This document shows positions 14,237 to 14,759 of a stretch of 14,759 nt of DNA, piece after piece. A model generated the notes under the pieces. The model made no database searches and had not been told where the DNA came from. It saw nothing but the letters and a program-made list of their open reading frames with translations. Both the position numbers and the translations under genes were made by a program. Source of the DNA: Desulfobacteraceae bacterium (GTDB taxonomy: Bacteria > Desulfobacterota > Desulfobacteria > Desulfobacterales > JAABSP01); the NCBI GenBank assembly GCA_011390035.1, contig JAABTE010000029.1, positions 1 through 14,759 on the forward strand, written 5' to 3'. Numbering within the stretch: position 1 is the first letter of the stretch; each line of letters begins with the position of its first letter.

Positions 14237-14759
14237 TCATCCTGTTTTCTTCTGCCTGGCGCGCTTCAAAAAATCGTAGGGAAGCCGCGAGGTCACCATC
14301 ACGGTGGTGGCCACGCTCTCGATCAGGTTCCGGAGCATGGGGTTGAGCTGGGCGAACTCCTTCTTGAGCTGCTCGGCGTCCGGCTTTTCCGGCTTGAAAT
14401 CGGGCGTCACCAGCACGGAGGCCGCGAAGGCCTCGTGGCCGATGTCCAGAAAGGGCACCTTTCCGATGAAATCCTTCTCCCCGAGGCGGGACAGCAGCAG
14501 GGGGCCGGCATCGGTCTGCTGGACCACATAGGCCTCGCCCTGGGCGATGGTGTAAAACTCCTCAAGGGCGCCGGACCCCTGGCGGATCGCCGGTTTGAGA
14601 TCCTTGGGCATCCCCCGCATGGGGTCCTTGCCCTCGTAAAGGGCCACCATGTTTTCGATCACCTCCCGAAACCGGTTCTCCATGCTCTTTAAAATCAACC
14701 GCATCCGCGAGGAGATGGCGGCGTATTCCGCCGTCAGCCGCTGGGTGTCCAGCACCCCG
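14237..14759 (-). CDS. Cyclic-nucleotide-binding-domain-like protein (partial, N-terminus outside window)
   Basis: The frame is open to the window edge; about 174 codons are visible, so the protein is probably truncated here. A GTG near the edge (14755) could be a start, but no ribosome site can be assessed. The visible part has a helical segment (about the first 45 residues, with RLTAEYAAISSRMRLILK) followed by a beta-rich stretch resembling a cNMP-binding fold: GEAYVVQQTD, then LLSRLGEKDFIGKVPFLDIG and ASVLVTPDF. A closing helix contains LNPMLRNLIESVATTVMVTSRL. The Arg-containing phosphate cassette is not evident, so it may not bind cyclic nucleotides. No DNA-binding helix-turn-helix is seen. 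It precedes the PilZ gene by 28 bp. Confidence 0.55.
   Translation of the reverse strand, partial: GVLDTQRLTAEYAAISSRMRLILKSMENRFREVIENMVALYEGKDPMRGMPKDLKPAIRQGSGALEEFYTIAQGEAYVVQQTDAGPLLLSRLGEKDFIGKVPFLDIGHEAFAASVLVTPDFKPEKPDAEQLKKEFAQLNPMLRNLIESVATTVMVTSRLPYDFLKRARQKKTG

Noticed and set aside
1..14759. CRISPR arrays, insertion sequences, tRNA or rRNA genes, phage attachment sites
   Set aside because: I saw no spaced direct repeats, transposase frames, cloverleaf-like sequence or rRNA segments on either strand; the only array is the coding minisatellite.

Overview
The window is about 14.8 kb of GC-rich DNA in which every supportable gene lies on the minus strand. The gene content suggests a Desulfobacterota (former Deltaproteobacteria) organism, probably a sulfate-reducing or related anaerobe. 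The pointers are a spore-photoproduct-lyase-like radical SAM gene, a cytidylate-kinase-like gene, a PilZ protein, and an acetate locus carrying a cNMP/CBS/DUF294 protein and a sensor-exonuclease fusion. The taxon is inferred from gene families, since no rRNA or other marker is present.

Layout, read in the direction of transcription (high to low coordinates). (1) 14759-11774: a partial gene resembling a cyclic-nucleotide-binding protein, a PilZ-domain protein, purC (SAICAR synthetase, GTG start) and a ParB-like gene whose start overlaps the purC stop (TGATG). The ParB-like gene carries a 12-bp in-frame minisatellite. (2) 11773-11493: an AT-rich intergenic region with a good sigma-70 promoter, an A/T tract upstream of it and a candidate operator, driving the next unit. 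(3) 11492-1634: a TetR-type regulator, acs (acetyl-CoA synthetase), a sodium:solute symporter, a 28-residue single-span membrane peptide, a receiver-only response regulator, a membrane PAS protein with a degenerate histidine-kinase core fused to a DnaQ-type 3'-5' exonuclease, and a cNMP-cNMP-CBS-CBS-DUF294 nucleotidyltransferase-like protein. (4) 1514-1: a cytidylate-kinase-like protein and a spore-photoproduct-lyase-like radical SAM protein that runs off the window and lacks the H-donor cysteine of true lyases.

How the genes may work together: the symporter probably imports acetate or a related short monocarboxylate, and Acs activates it to the CoA thioester. The TetR protein probably controls its own promoter and the genes behind it. 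The response regulator, pseudokinase-exonuclease and DUF294 protein look like a regulatory module attached to acetate use. The module contains a phosphorylatable Asp but no local phosphoacceptor His, and its outputs are nuclease and nucleotidyltransferase-like rather than DNA-binding domains. That module and the micro-ORF beside the symporter are the most interesting parts of the window.
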